Shown piece by piece: positions 1 through 6,635 of a DNA stretch of 8,025 bases. Position numbers and translations under genes: made by a program. The DNA is from an uncultured Collinsella sp. (GTDB taxonomy: Bacteria; Actinomycetota; Coriobacteriia; Coriobacteriales; Coriobacteriaceae). Position 1 is the stretch's first letter. Every line of letters begins with the position of its first letter. The DNA is taken from the NCBI GenBank assembly GCA_958424475.1, contig CATZTY010000041.1, positions 1 to 8,025 of the forward strand. The letters are read 5' to 3'. The notes under the pieces were generated by a model. That model did no database searches. It was given only the letters and a program-made list of their open reading frames with translations, and was not told the origin of the DNA.

Positions 1-116
1 GGCGTATAAAATGGACACGCCCGGAACCGTGTATACGTCCGGTGTCATCGCACCCGAGGCAGAACCTCGAATCCCTGTCTGCGATGGCTAACGGATTCCT
101 ATTGAAAGGGATTGTA
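1..116 (+). other. Intergenic leader before rplB (rplW-rplB gap) with hairpin
   Basis: No convincing gene fits here. In canonical order the preceding gene is rplW (L23). The first nine bases read Gly-Val-stop, which could be its last codons, but nine bases prove nothing. A structured inverted repeat lies at 14-46: GACAC (14-18) pairs with GTGTC (42-46), CGGA (22-25) with TCCG (38-41), and CGT (28-30) with ACG (35-37) around a GTAT tip, with small bulges. No T-run follows, so it is not an intrinsic terminator. TATAAA at 5-10 resembles a -10 box, but any -35 box would lie outside the window. An RNA structure or internal promoter ahead of rplB is possible. Confidence 0.4.
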
Positions 117-947
117 ATGGCTGTAAAGCACCTTAAGCCGACCTCCGCTGGTAGGCGTTGGCAGACGATCTCCGACTTCTCCGAGATCACCTGCACCAAG
201 CCCGAGAAGTCTCTTCTCGAGCCCCTGCCCAAGAAGGCCGGTCGTAACAACAACGGCCGCATCACCACCCGCCACCAGGGCGGCGGCGTGAAGCGTCGTT
301 ACCGCGTGATCGACTTCAAGCGCAACAAGGACGGCGTGCCCGCCAAGGTTGCCACGATCGAGTACGATCCGAACCGTTCCGCTCGCATCGCTCTGCTGCA
401 CTACGCTGACGGTGAGAAGCGCTACATCCTGGCTCCCAAGGGTCTCGAGGTCGGTCAGACTATCATGTCCGGTTCTGACGCCGACATCAAGCCGGGCAAC
501 GCTCTGCCCCTCGCCGACATCCCCGTCGGTACGCTCATCCACGCCGTCGAGTTCCAGCCGGGCAAGGGCGCTGCTATCGCCCGTTCCGCCGGTAACTCCT
601 GCCAGCTGATGGGTAAGGAGGGCAAGTACGCTATCGTTCGTATGCCTTCCTCCGAGATGCGCCGCATCCTCGTTACCTGCCGCGCCACCGTCGGTGAGGT
701 CGGCAACGCCGATCACTCCAACATCGTCATCGGCAAGGCCGGCCGTAAGCGTCACATGAACGTGCGCCCGACCGTCCGCGGTACCGTCATGAACCCTGTC
801 GACCACCCGCACGGCGGTGGCGAGGGCAAGAACCACACCTCTGGTCGTCCCTCCGTTACCCCCTGGGGTAAGCCGACGAAGGGCCTTCGTACGCGCAAGA
901 AGAAGAAGGTCTCGAACCAGCACATCATTCGTCGCCGTAAGAAGTAA
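117..947 (+). CDS. rplB: 50S ribosomal protein L2
   Basis: L2 binds 23S rRNA next to the peptidyl transferase centre and is needed for subunit association. The product is 276 residues, the normal family length. The start at 117 is chosen because the protein then begins [10 protein letters not shown], as in other L2 proteins, and GAAAGGGA at 104-111 serves as ribosome binding site; an in-frame ATG at 42 would add 25 unrelated residues. Visible landmarks are the [15 protein letters not shown] segment (residues 43-57), the RNA-binding core with YRVIDFKRN (62-70), and the universally conserved DHPHGGGEG loop (229-237), where the functionally important histidine of L2 lies. The basic C-terminal tail ends RRRKK. 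It opens the part of the S10 cluster seen here and is followed 32 bp later by rpsS. Confidence 0.98.
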   Translation: MAVKHLKPTSAGRRWQTISDFSEITCTKPEKSLLEPLPKKAGRNNNGRITTRHQGGGVKRRYRVIDFKRNKDGVPAKVATIEYDPNRSARIALLHYADGEKRYILAPKGLEVGQTIMSGSDADIKPGNALPLADIPVGTLIHAVEFQPGKGAAIARSAGNSCQLMGKEGKYAIVRMPSSEMRRILVTCRATVGEVGNADHSNIVIGKAGRKRHMNVRPTVRGTVMNPVDHPHGGGEGKNHTSGRPSVTPWGKPTKGLRTRKKKKVSNQHIIRRRKK

Positions 948-979
948 TTTCGGATACCGAGTTTTAGGAGAAAGCACTT

Positions 980-1240
980 ATGAGCAGAAGTCTCAAAAAG
1001 GGCCCGTTCGTGGAGACTCGCCTTCTCTCGCGTATCACCGCGATGAACGAGGCTGGCAAGAAGGACGTCGTGAAGACCTGGTCCCGCGCGTCCACCATCT
1101 TCCCCGAGATGGTTGGTCACACCATCGCCGTCCACGACGGCCGCAAGCATGTGCCCGTGTATGTTACCGAGTCCATGGTTGGTCACAAGCTCGGCGAGTT
1201 CGCGCCGACTCGTACGTTCCGTGGCCACAAGGCCAAATAG
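980..1240 (+). CDS. rpsS: 30S ribosomal protein S19
   Basis: S19 sits in the head of the 30S subunit, pairs with S13 and contacts tRNA and the 23S A-site finger. The 86-residue product has the usual length. It starts [10 protein letters not shown], typical of bacterial S19, and carries the family signature at residues 53-77, with [10 protein letters not shown] and [12 protein letters not shown]. The ribosome binding site AGGAG lies at 966-970, 9 bp before the ATG. It lies between rplB and rplV, the canonical position, with only 14 bp to the next start, so co-transcription is expected. Confidence 0.98.
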   Translation: MSRSLKKGPFVETRLLSRITAMNEAGKKDVVKTWSRASTIFPEMVGHTIAVHDGRKHVPVYVTESMVGHKLGEFAPTRTFRGHKAK

Positions 1241-1254
1241 GGGGTTAACCGTAA

Positions 1255-1626
1255 ATGGCAACTAAGTCTATTGAAACTGAGGCCACCGAGGTTCGCGCCG
1301 TCGCTAAGTACGTGCGTGTTTCCCCCAGCAAGGCCCGCCTGGTGGTCGATCTGATCCGCCGCAAGCCTGTCGCTCAGGCCTTCGACATCCTCCACTTCTG
1401 CGACCGCGCCGTCGCCGTGGATGTCGAGAAGGTTCTCCGTTCTGCCGTTGCGAACGCCGAGAACAACAACGGTCTGCGTGCCGACAACCTGGTTGTCGCC
1501 GCTGCCTATGTTGACGAGGGTCCGACGCTTAAGCGCATCCGTCCCCGCGCCAAGGGTTCCGCTTCTCGCATTCTGAAGCGTACTTCCCACATCACCGTCG
1601 TCGTTGCTCCTCGAAAGGAGGCGTAA
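1255..1626 (+). CDS. rplV: 50S ribosomal protein L22
   Basis: L22 is a 23S rRNA-binding protein whose long beta-hairpin lines the nascent peptide exit tunnel; changes in this loop are known to cause macrolide resistance in other species. The product is 123 residues. After a short variable N-terminus, the [16 protein letters not shown] segment (20-35) marks the globular domain. The tunnel hairpin runs from about residue 84 to 112, with [18 protein letters not shown]. No deletion or insertion is obvious in it. The ribosome binding site is a modest AGGGGG at 1239-1244 that begins within the rpsS stop codon, which favours coupled translation. Confidence 0.97.
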   Translation: MATKSIETEATEVRAVAKYVRVSPSKARLVVDLIRRKPVAQAFDILHFCDRAVAVDVEKVLRSAVANAENNNGLRADNLVVAAAYVDEGPTLKRIRPRAKGSASRILKRTSHITVVVAPRKEA

Positions 1627-1632
1627 AGCTGT

Positions 1633-2343
1633 ATGGGTCAGAAAGTCTACCCCACCGGCTTCCGTCTTGGCATCACCGAGAACTGGCGCTCCCGCTGGTT
1701 CGCAGAGAAGGATTACGCTAAGACCCTCGGTAACGATCTCGAGATCCGCAAGTACCTCGAGAAGCGTCTTTCCCGCGCAGCTGTCTCCCGCGTCGAGATC
1801 GAGCGCGCTGGCGACAAGGTGAAGGTCATCATCCTCACCGCTCGCCCCGGCGTTGTCATCGGTAAGAAGGGTGCCGAGATCGATACCCTCCGCACCGAGC
1901 TCGAGAAGGTCGCTGGCGTCTCCAAGGGCCAGCTCTCCGTCGACGTTGTCGAGATCAAGCGCCCCGAGCTCGACGCCAACCTCGTTGCTCAGTCTATCGC
2001 CGAGCAGCTCGAGGGCCGCGTTGCCTTCCGTCGCGCTATGCGCAAGGCTGTCCAGTCTGCCCGCAAGGCCGGCGCCAAGGGCATCCGTATCCAGTGCTCC
2101 GGTCGTCTCGGCGGTGCCGAGATGGGCCGTCGCGAGTGGTACCGTGAGGGTCGCGTGCCTCTGCACACCCTCCGTGCCAAGATCGACTACGGCACGGCTG
2201 TCGCCAGCACCACCATGGGCGCTTGCGGCGTGAAGGTCTGGATCTACCTGGGCGAGAAGCTCCCGGGCCAGCCTGTTCCCAACCCTGCACTCGAGGGCTC
2301 TTCCCGTCCTCGTCGTCGTAACTCCGAGAGGAGGGGTCAGTAG
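1633..2343 (+). CDS. rpsC: 30S ribosomal protein S3
   Basis: S3 lies at the mRNA entry channel of the 30S subunit and contributes to mRNA unwinding with S4 and S5. The product is 236 residues. An N-terminal segment ([14 protein letters not shown]) is followed by a type II KH domain with the GXXG loop GKKG at residues 77-80. The C-terminal domain begins near residue 110 and includes FRRAMRKAV (132-140), the basic patch equivalent to the helicase residues of E. coli S3, and [13 protein letters not shown] (157-169). The tail is Arg-rich. The ribosome binding site AAAGGAGG (1614-1621) lies inside the end of rplV. The TAG stop overlaps the GTG start of rplP by one base. Confidence 0.98.
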   Translation: MGQKVYPTGFRLGITENWRSRWFAEKDYAKTLGNDLEIRKYLEKRLSRAAVSRVEIERAGDKVKVIILTARPGVVIGKKGAEIDTLRTELEKVAGVSKGQLSVDVVEIKRPELDANLVAQSIAEQLEGRVAFRRAMRKAVQSARKAGAKGIRIQCSGRLGGAEMGRREWYREGRVPLHTLRAKIDYGTAVASTTMGACGVKVWIYLGEKLPGQPVPNPALEGSSRPRRRNSERRGQ

Positions 2344-2846
2344 TGCTTGCCCCTAAGCGTATTCTTCACCGCAAGGTGCAGCGTGGCTCCATGAAGGGCC
2401 AGGCCAAGGGTAATACCGAGCTGCATTTCGGCGAGTTTGGTATCCAGGCTCTCGAGGCCCATTGGATCACCAACCGTCAGATCGAGGCCGCTCGTATTGC
2501 CATGACCCGCTACATGAAGCGTGGCGGTCGTGTCTACATCACGATCTTCCCCGATAAGCCCATCACCAAGAAGCCTGCCGAGACTCGCATGGGTTCTGGT
2601 AAGGGTAACCCCGAGGAGTGGGTGGCCGTCGTCAAGCCCGGCCGCATCATGTTCGAGGTCAAGGGCGTGCCCGAGGAGGTCGCTCGCGAGGCTCTGCGTC
2701 TTGCACAGCACAAGCTTCCCATCAAGACCAAGATTGTTGCTGCCAAGAACGCCGAGCAGCGCATCGAGAAGGAGATGGCTGAGGAGGCCGCTCTCGAGGC
2801 CAAGTGGGCTGCTGAGGACGCCGCCGCCGCCAAGGAGGAGAACTAA
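2343..2846 (+). CDS. rplP: 50S ribosomal protein L16 with acidic C-terminal extension
   Basis: L16 helps shape the A-site side of the peptidyl transferase centre. The product is 167 residues, about 30 more than the usual 136-140. It starts at a GTG sharing a base with the rpsC stop codon (TAGTG), with AGGAGG at 2329-2334 as ribosome binding site. The core is standard: [15 protein letters not shown] at the N-terminus, [20 protein letters not shown] (29-48), and [20 protein letters not shown] (86-105). The usual end, near [10 protein letters not shown] (123-132), is followed by residues 133-167, rich in Ala, Glu and Lys and likely helical. The end of this tail also encodes the rpmC ribosome binding site, and the stop overlaps the rpmC start by one base. 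Confidence 0.97.
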   Translation: MLAPKRILHRKVQRGSMKGQAKGNTELHFGEFGIQALEAHWITNRQIEAARIAMTRYMKRGGRVYITIFPDKPITKKPAETRMGSGKGNPEEWVAVVKPGRIMFEVKGVPEEVAREALRLAQHKLPIKTKIVAAKNAEQRIEKEMAEEAALEAKWAAEDAAAAKEEN

Positions 2847-3061
2847 TGAAGCCCGCAGAGATTCGTGAGCTCTCGGACGCTCAGCTCGTTGAGAAGCTGA
2901 AGGAAATGCGCGCCGAGCTCTTTAACCTTCGTTTCCAGATGGCCACCAGCCAGCTGGACAACACCGCTCGCGTCAACACCGTGAAGAAGGACATCGCTCG
3001 CGTCCTCACGGAGCAGCGCGCCCGCGAGATCGCAGCGGAGAAGTCCGCTGTCGCCGAGTAG
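2846..3061 (+). CDS. rpmC: 50S ribosomal protein L29
   Basis: L29 is a small helical hairpin protein near the exit of the peptide tunnel, beside L23, where trigger factor and SRP dock. The product is 71 residues and fits the family: KPAEIRELS at the N-terminus, then the core LFNLRFQMATSQLDNTARV (25-43), then a second helix with VKKDIARVLTEQ. The start overlaps the rplP stop as TAATG, with AAGGAGGAG at 2832-2840 as ribosome binding site, so translation is probably coupled to rplP. The C-terminal tail after about residue 60 is Ala/Glu-rich and variable. Confidence 0.97.
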   Translation: MKPAEIRELSDAQLVEKLKEMRAELFNLRFQMATSQLDNTARVNTVKKDIARVLTEQRAREIAAEKSAVAE

Positions 3062-3077
3062 GACCTAAGGAGAGAAC

Positions 3078-3338
3078 ATGACTGATTCGCGTAACTCGCG
3101 TAAGGTCCGTACGGGTGTCGTTACCTCCGTCTCCGGTGCCAAGACCATCGTTGTCACCATCACCGAGCGCAAGCGTCACCCCAAGTACGGCAAGATGATG
3201 ACCAGCTCCAAGAAGCTGCACGCTCACGACGAGGAGTGCACGGCTGGCGTGGGCGACACCGTCCGCGTTATGGAGACCCGTCCTATGTCCAAGATGAAGC
3301 GTTGGCGCCTCATCGAGGTCGTCGAGCGCGCTAAATAA
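3078..3338 (+). CDS. rpsQ: 30S ribosomal protein S17
   Basis: S17 is a primary 16S rRNA-binding protein with an OB fold, involved in 30S assembly. The product is 86 residues, the normal length. The family pattern shows as RTGVVTSVSGAKTIVVTI (11-28), then KHPKYGK-like RHPKYGK (33-39), KLHAHDE (46-52), GVGDTVRVMETRPMSK (57-72) and WRLIEVVE near the end. The ribosome binding site AAGGAGAG is at 3067-3074. It is the last gene of the classical S10 operon order, and a 118-bp gap follows it. Confidence 0.97.
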   Translation: MTDSRNSRKVRTGVVTSVSGAKTIVVTITERKRHPKYGKMMTSSKKLHAHDEECTAGVGDTVRVMETRPMSKMKRWRLIEVVERAK

Positions 3339-3456
3339 GCAGTCGCTCTTACGACTTGTACGTTTCCGAAGATGTGCGTATGCCTGGCTTGCATACCACG
3401 GGCTGTATAAAGGCTGCGCACCTCTCTTCGGTTCTTAGTTCGGAGGAACATCTACC
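3339..3456 (+). promoter_or_regulatory. rpsQ-rplN gap at the S10/spc boundary, with hairpin
   Basis: This is the largest gap between genes inside the ribosomal cluster. It coincides with the point where E. coli separates the S10 and spc operons. An inverted repeat at 3374-3399 pairs GTG-c-GTATGC with GCATACCAC, leaving one bulged C and a 7-nt loop. No T-run follows, so it does not look like an intrinsic terminator. TATAAA at 3406-3411 resembles a -10 box but lacks a good -35 box at normal spacing. The rplN ribosome binding site GGAGGA is at 3442-3447, and CCTC at 3421-3424 could pair with its GAGG. An internal promoter or translation-control structure is plausible but unproven. Confidence 0.4.
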
Positions 3457-3825
3457 ATGATTCAGATGCAAACCATGCTGAACGTCGCCGACAACTCCGG
3501 CGCTCGCAAGATTCGCTGCATCAAGGTGCTTGGCGGTTCCAAGCGTCGTTATGCAGGCATCGGCGATACGTTCATCGGTGCTGTCCAGGAGGCTACCCCT
3601 GGCGCTAACGTCAAGAAGAAGGACGTTGTCCGTTGCGTCGTCGTTCGCACCGTTAAGGAGATCCGCCGCAAGGATGGCTCCTACATTCGCTTTGATGAGA
3701 ACGCTTGCGTTGTCATCAACAACGATGGTTCGCCCGTCGGTACCCGTATCTTCGGGCCCGTCGCTCGCGAGCTTCGTGACAAGAAGTACATGAAGATCGT
3801 CTCGCTCGCTCCCGAGACCCTGTAG
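3457..3825 (+). CDS. rplN: 50S ribosomal protein L14
   Basis: L14 is a highly conserved 23S rRNA-binding protein at the subunit interface, forming an intersubunit bridge with 16S rRNA; it is also the docking partner of the silencing factor RsfS. The product is 122 residues, exactly the common family length. It begins [19 protein letters not shown] and carries the L14 signature around residues 73-87 ([15 protein letters not shown]). [20 protein letters not shown] (96-115) is the conserved C-terminal region. The ribosome binding site GGAGGA lies 9 bp upstream of the ATG. It would be the first gene of an spc-type operon, with rplX 13 bp downstream. Confidence 0.98.
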   Translation: MIQMQTMLNVADNSGARKIRCIKVLGGSKRRYAGIGDTFIGAVQEATPGANVKKKDVVRCVVVRTVKEIRRKDGSYIRFDENACVVINNDGSPVGTRIFGPVARELRDKKYMKIVSLAPETL

Positions 3826-3838
3826 TTAGGGGAGATAT

Positions 3839-4144
3839 ATGTATATCAAGAAGGGCGATAAGGTCCAGGTTCTCTCTGGTAAGGATCGCGGCAAGCAGGG
3901 CGTTATCCTGCGTGCTCTTCCCGCCGAGAACAAGGTCGTTGTCGAGGGCGTTTCGGTCGTCAAGAAGGCCGTCAAGCCCAACGCTGCCAACCAGCAGGGC
4001 GGCATCGTTTCGCAGGAGGCTCCCATCGACGCCTCCAACGTCAATCTCGTTTGCCCCGAGTGCGGTAAGGTTACCCGCGTCGGTCACGAGAAGGACGGCA
4101 AGAACAAGCTGCGCGTCTGCAAGAAGTGCGGCCACAAGTTCTAA
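3839..4144 (+). CDS. rplX: 50S ribosomal protein L24
   Basis: L24 is an assembly-initiating 23S rRNA-binding protein located near the tunnel exit. The product is 101 residues. The N-terminal KOW motif is clear ([17 protein letters not shown], residues 5-21). The C-terminal part carries two CXXC pairs, Cys72/Cys75 (CPEC) and Cys94/Cys97 (CKKC), a potential zinc-binding ribbon found in many bacterial L24 proteins. The ribosome binding site AGGGGAG lies at 3828-3834. The gene is followed 27 bp later by a strong terminator, so it closes the ribosomal transcription unit. In most bacteria rplE would come next, and it is absent here. Confidence 0.97.
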   Translation: MYIKKGDKVQVLSGKDRGKQGVILRALPAENKVVVEGVSVVKKAVKPNAANQQGGIVSQEAPIDASNVNLVCPECGKVTRVGHEKDGKNKLRVCKKCGHKF

Positions 4145-4171
4145 GCTGCCCGCAACATTTAAGTTGCCAGC

Positions 4172-4208
4172 AAAGGCCTGGATGCTCCACGGCACCCGGG
4201 CCTTTTTC
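4172..4208 (+). terminator. Intrinsic terminator after rplX
   Basis: AAAGGCC (4172-4178) pairs with GGCCTTT (4199-4205), and the T-run continues to 4207. The intervening bases can fold further, with TGGA (4179-4182) against TCCA (4186-4189). A GC-rich stem with a five-T tail only 27 bp after the rplX stop is a textbook Rho-independent terminator. It implies that ribosomal cluster transcription ends here. Confidence 0.85.
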
Positions 4209-4217
4209 TATCCCCAC

Positions 4218-4357
4218 TCATTGGGTACTCATTGGGGACAGACTTAAATGAGTGGAAGTCGCTTGGCATTCATAGGGGACCATTCATTGGGGACAGACTT
4301 AAATGACCAGTCGTTGGGGGACAGTCCCTATGTGCCGGCAGTTTGGGACGGTCCTTT
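4218..4357 (+). repeat. Cluster of degenerate TTGGGGACAG repeats (REP-like)
   Basis: Several related words follow one another. TCATTGGG occurs at 4218-4225. A 23-bp sequence beginning TCATTGGGGACAG and ending TTAAATGA occurs identically at 4229-4251 and 4284-4306. TCATAGGGGAC sits at 4270-4280. A diverged copy at 4311-4328 contains the perfect palindrome GGGACAGTCCC (4318-4328). Another at 4341-4357 contains GGAC-G-GTCC (4346-4354). The 23-bp copies also begin TCATT and end AATGA, a short inverted pair. No open reading frame accompanies them. The pattern resembles REP elements mobilised by Y1 (RAYT-type) transposases; that link is inference, since no transposase is in the window. Confidence 0.65.
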
Positions 4358-4634
4358 GATGTCTGGTGCCCCCAGATGGGTGAAGTAATGCAGTTGGCTC
4401 TGTCTTTTAGGGCTTTGGTGTTCCGCCTCTTTATGTTTCACAAGAATCGTTGCATGCGCATTTACGCGCATATCCTTGCGCGATAATGCGCATAGCCGCG
4501 CAAACATCTGCCAACTACGGCTAAATAATGACCGATAAGCAAATAAACACGCAAAGACGAGCAGATACGCGCGCAATTGTGCGAATATAGGGTTGTTAGA
4601 AATGAAGGACTTCCGATAACTCAGGAGGCACATA
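4358..4634 (+). promoter_or_regulatory. Leader/control region of the oxidoreductase-deoR operon
   Basis: This AT-richer stretch has no supportable gene. The first part holds a small hairpin, TCTGG (4362-4366) with CCAGA (4372-4376). Further on, GCGCA words occur at 4456, 4466, 4488 and 4498, with a variant GCGCG at 4478, so successive words are about 10 to 12 bp apart, close to one helical turn. An inverted repeat TAGCCG (4493-4498) / CGGCTA (4518-4523) overlaps them, and CGCA/TGCG (4572-4575, 4580-4583) lies nearer the gene. Possible -10 boxes are GATAAT (4482-4487) and AATAAT (4524-4529), each without a good -35 box. The region is the obvious place for the DeoR regulator encoded downstream to bind, which is inference. 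Confidence 0.5.
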
Positions 4635-5714
4635 ATGGCAGATTCCAAACAGGCTCCGCTCGACGCCGAAGCAGCCGCTAAGGCGGCGTTTGCTTCGGTC
4701 CAGGATCAGCCGTTCCCCAACGATATTTTTACGGCCCCCGAGCTCCGCTGGGCTGTGATCGGTTGCGGTGTTATCGCCAACCAGATGGCCCAGTCTCTCG
4801 CTCTTGCCGGTCGCAAGCTTGCGGGCGTCGCCAACCGCACGCTGTCCACGGCTCAAGCTTTTGCCGAGCAGTATGGCGTCGAGAAGGTGTACGAGACGAT
4901 TGAGGACCTCTACGCCGATCCGAACATTGACGCAGTCTATATCACCACGCCGCACAACACGCATATCACCTACCTGCGCGCCGCTCTGGCAGCTGGTAAG
5001 CACGTGCTCTGCGAGAAGGCCATTACCCTCAATTCCGCTGAGCTCGACGAGGCGCGTGCCATCGCCGACGAGCACAACGTGGTCCTTATGGATGCCACCA
5101 CGGTGCTTCACATGCCGCTGTACCAGGAGCTGCGCCGTCGCATGGATGCGGGCGACTTTGGCCGTATGAACCTCGCCCAGCTCAACTTTGGCAGCTATAA
5201 GGAGTACGGCGACCTGACCAACCGCTTCTACAACCGTAGTCTTGCCGGCGGCGCCATGCTCGACATTGGCGTGTATGCCCTGTCCGTCATGCGCCTGTTT
5301 ATGGCCAGCCAACCCGCGGAGGTCGTCTCTCTGGGCAATACCTGCGAGACTGGCGTTGACGTCGCGGGCGGCATTGTCTGCCGTAATGCTGAGCAGCAGC
5401 TGGGCGTTGTGAGCCTTTCGCTCCACTCCAAGCAGCCCAAGCGCTCGGTTATCAGCTTCGACGGGTGCTATATCGAGGTCAACGAGTATCCGCGCGCCGA
5501 CCATGCGACCATCGTGTGGACTGCGGACGGGCACCGTGAGGAGGTCCACGCCGGCACCGAGGCATACGCTCTGTGCTACGAGATGGCCGACCTGGAGAAG
5601 GCCGTTGCCGGCGATGATTCGAAGCGCGAGCTTCTGGGCTATGCTTCCGATGTTATGGAGCTTATGACCAAGCTCCGCGCCGACTGGGGAGTCGTGTACC
5701 CCGAGGAGGAGTAA
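4635..5714 (+). CDS. Gfo/Idh/MocA-family NAD(P)-dependent oxidoreductase
   Basis: This family uses NAD(P) to oxidise or reduce sugars, inositols, dihydrodiols and related compounds in the cytoplasm. The product is 359 residues. After a non-conserved Ala-rich N-terminus (1-36), a Rossmann fold begins with AVIGCGVIA (40-48), the dinucleotide-binding glycine motif. ITTPHNTH (103-110) and the CEK motif (126-128, with the catalytic-type Lys128) follow; most relatives have EKP, here EKA. The substrate domain carries GGAMLDIGVYAL (205-216), placing Asp210 and Tyr214 where relatives have D and H/Y. The ribosome binding site AGGAGG at 4623-4628 supports the start. The DeoR-type regulator gene follows 3 bp later. 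The layout resembles dihydrodiol or glucose-fructose dehydrogenase relatives, but the substrate cannot be read from the sequence. Confidence 0.92.
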   Translation: MADSKQAPLDAEAAAKAAFASVQDQPFPNDIFTAPELRWAVIGCGVIANQMAQSLALAGRKLAGVANRTLSTAQAFAEQYGVEKVYETIEDLYADPNIDAVYITTPHNTHITYLRAALAAGKHVLCEKAITLNSAELDEARAIADEHNVVLMDATTVLHMPLYQELRRRMDAGDFGRMNLAQLNFGSYKEYGDLTNRFYNRSLAGGAMLDIGVYALSVMRLFMASQPAEVVSLGNTCETGVDVAGGIVCRNAEQQLGVVSLSLHSKQPKRSVISFDGCYIEVNEYPRADHATIVWTADGHREEVHAGTEAYALCYEMADLEKAVAGDDSKRELLGYASDVMELMTKLRADWGVVYPEEE

Positions 5715-5717
5715 GCG

Positions 5718-6464
5718 ATGCTTGCGGAAGATAGGCTCAACGAGATCGTGTCGATGGTGCAGCAGGCCGGCTCGGTTACCGTGCCGGAGCTTGCCGAAGC
5801 CCTGGGCGTGACACCGTCCACCATTCGCCGCGACTTGCAAACGCTCGACCGCGCGCACCGTATCGCCAAGGTACACGGAGGCGCGACGAGTCTGGAGCGC
5901 GCGCACGTGACGCGCGACCTGACGCTTAATGAGCGCAGTGATCTCCATAACGATGACAAGGAGCGCATCTGCGCCCGTGCCGCGGCCCTGGTGGAGCCCG
6001 ATAGCTTTGTGTATATCGATTCGGGCTCCACGACCCTCAAGCTCATCGAGCATCTTCCGCGCCTTGAGGGTGTCACCTATGTGACCGATTCCGTGCTCCA
6101 TGCTCAGCATTTCGCCCTGCGCGGTATGCGCACCGTGGTGCTAGGCGGCGAGCTCAAGCCCGAGACCGAGGCGCTCGTCGGTCCCGATGCCTTGACAACC
6201 CTGGACCGCTATAACTTCAACTGCGGTTTTTGGGGTTCCAATGGCATCGCCGCCGAGCAAGGTCTCACCACGCCGGATATCGAGGAAGCGCAGGTCAAGC
6301 GTATCTCGATGCGCCATACCGCCAAGCGCTTCGTAATCTCGGACGCCAGTAAATTTGGCATGGTGGCGCCCGTCAAGTTTGCGGACTTTCGCGATGCAAC
6401 GATCATCACTGCGGGCGAGGTGCCCGCCAAGTACCAGTCGATGGGCAACGTCATCACGGTCTAG
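5718..6464 (+). CDS. DeoR-family transcriptional regulator
   Basis: DeoR-family proteins are usually repressors of carbohydrate operons that release DNA on binding a phosphorylated sugar. The product is 248 residues, typical length. The N-terminal winged helix-turn-helix spans about 6-57, with VTVPELAEALGVTPSTIRRD (20-39) as the recognition region and KVHGGA (51-56) ending it. The C-terminal effector domain carries DSGSTT (101-106), equivalent to the phosphosugar-binding loop, VLGGELKPET (141-150), and GLTTPDIEEAQVKR (182-195). The start follows GAGGAGGAG at 5703-5711, which lies within the last codons and stop codon of the oxidoreductase gene, so the two are co-transcribed and probably coupled. 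Likely local and possibly autogenous control of this operon is inferred from linkage only. Confidence 0.93.
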   Translation: MLAEDRLNEIVSMVQQAGSVTVPELAEALGVTPSTIRRDLQTLDRAHRIAKVHGGATSLERAHVTRDLTLNERSDLHNDDKERICARAAALVEPDSFVYIDSGSTTLKLIEHLPRLEGVTYVTDSVLHAQHFALRGMRTVVLGGELKPETEALVGPDALTTLDRYNFNCGFWGSNGIAAEQGLTTPDIEEAQVKRISMRHTAKRFVISDASKFGMVAPVKFADFRDATIITAGEVPAKYQSMGNVITV

Positions 6465-6503
6465 CGACAGGGCAAGGTCAAAACCATTTAGGTTCCTCAA
6501 TAG

Positions 6504-6540
6504 AAAAGCGGCAACACCCTCGATGGGCGATGCCGCTTTT
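6504..6540 (+). terminator. Intrinsic terminator after the deoR-type gene
   Basis: AAAAGCGGCA (6504-6513) pairs perfectly with TGCCGCTTTT (6531-6540). The stem extends inward with CCC (6517-6519) against GGG (6525-6527) around a TCGAT loop. A-run and T-run flank the GC-rich stem, so it could act in both directions. It lies 39 bp past the stop codon of the regulator gene. Confidence 0.88.
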
Positions 6541-6554
6541 GTTGTCTGCCGTTT

Positions 6555-6612
6555 TGTCTAAATCTGTAACAACTGGACCGTTAAAAGTAGGCTAGGTGTT
6601 ACAGATTGAGAT
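6555..6612. repeat. Inverted-repeat unit 1 of the TGTCTCRATCTGTAACA array
   Basis: The left arm TGTCTAAATCTGTAACA (6555-6571) faces the right arm TGTTACAGATTGAGAT (6597-6612) across a 25-nt loop. The stem has 14 Watson-Crick pairs, one A/G mismatch (6560/6608) and a terminal G-T pair. It is the most degenerate of the three units. It begins 14 bp after the terminator of the regulator gene. Confidence 0.85.
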
Positions 6613-6635
6613 ACTTTCGAACCGCGCCGTCCCTT

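Noticed and set aside
11..91. 26-codon leader peptide starting at ATG 11
   Set aside because: No ribosome binding site is visible and the frame has no feature of a known leader peptide.
42..116. Earlier in-frame start for L2 at 42
   Set aside because: It would add 25 residues unlike any L2, overlap the hairpin, and lack a ribosome binding site; the start at 117 has one.
1183..2166. 327-codon open frame on the - strand
   Set aside because: It is the antisense shadow of rpsS, rplV and rpsC, low in complexity (Leu, Asp, Gly, Ala) with no motif.
4328..4648. 106-codon open frame on the - strand in the intergenic region
   Set aside because: It begins inside the oxidoreductase gene on the opposite strand, ends in the repeat cluster, and shows no motif or convincing ribosome binding site.
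4596..6110. 504-codon open frame on the - strand
   Set aside because: It is antisense to the oxidoreductase and most of the DeoR-type gene, both with clear family motifs and ribosome binding sites. Its product shows no recognisable domain; long antisense frames are expected in GC-rich coding DNA.
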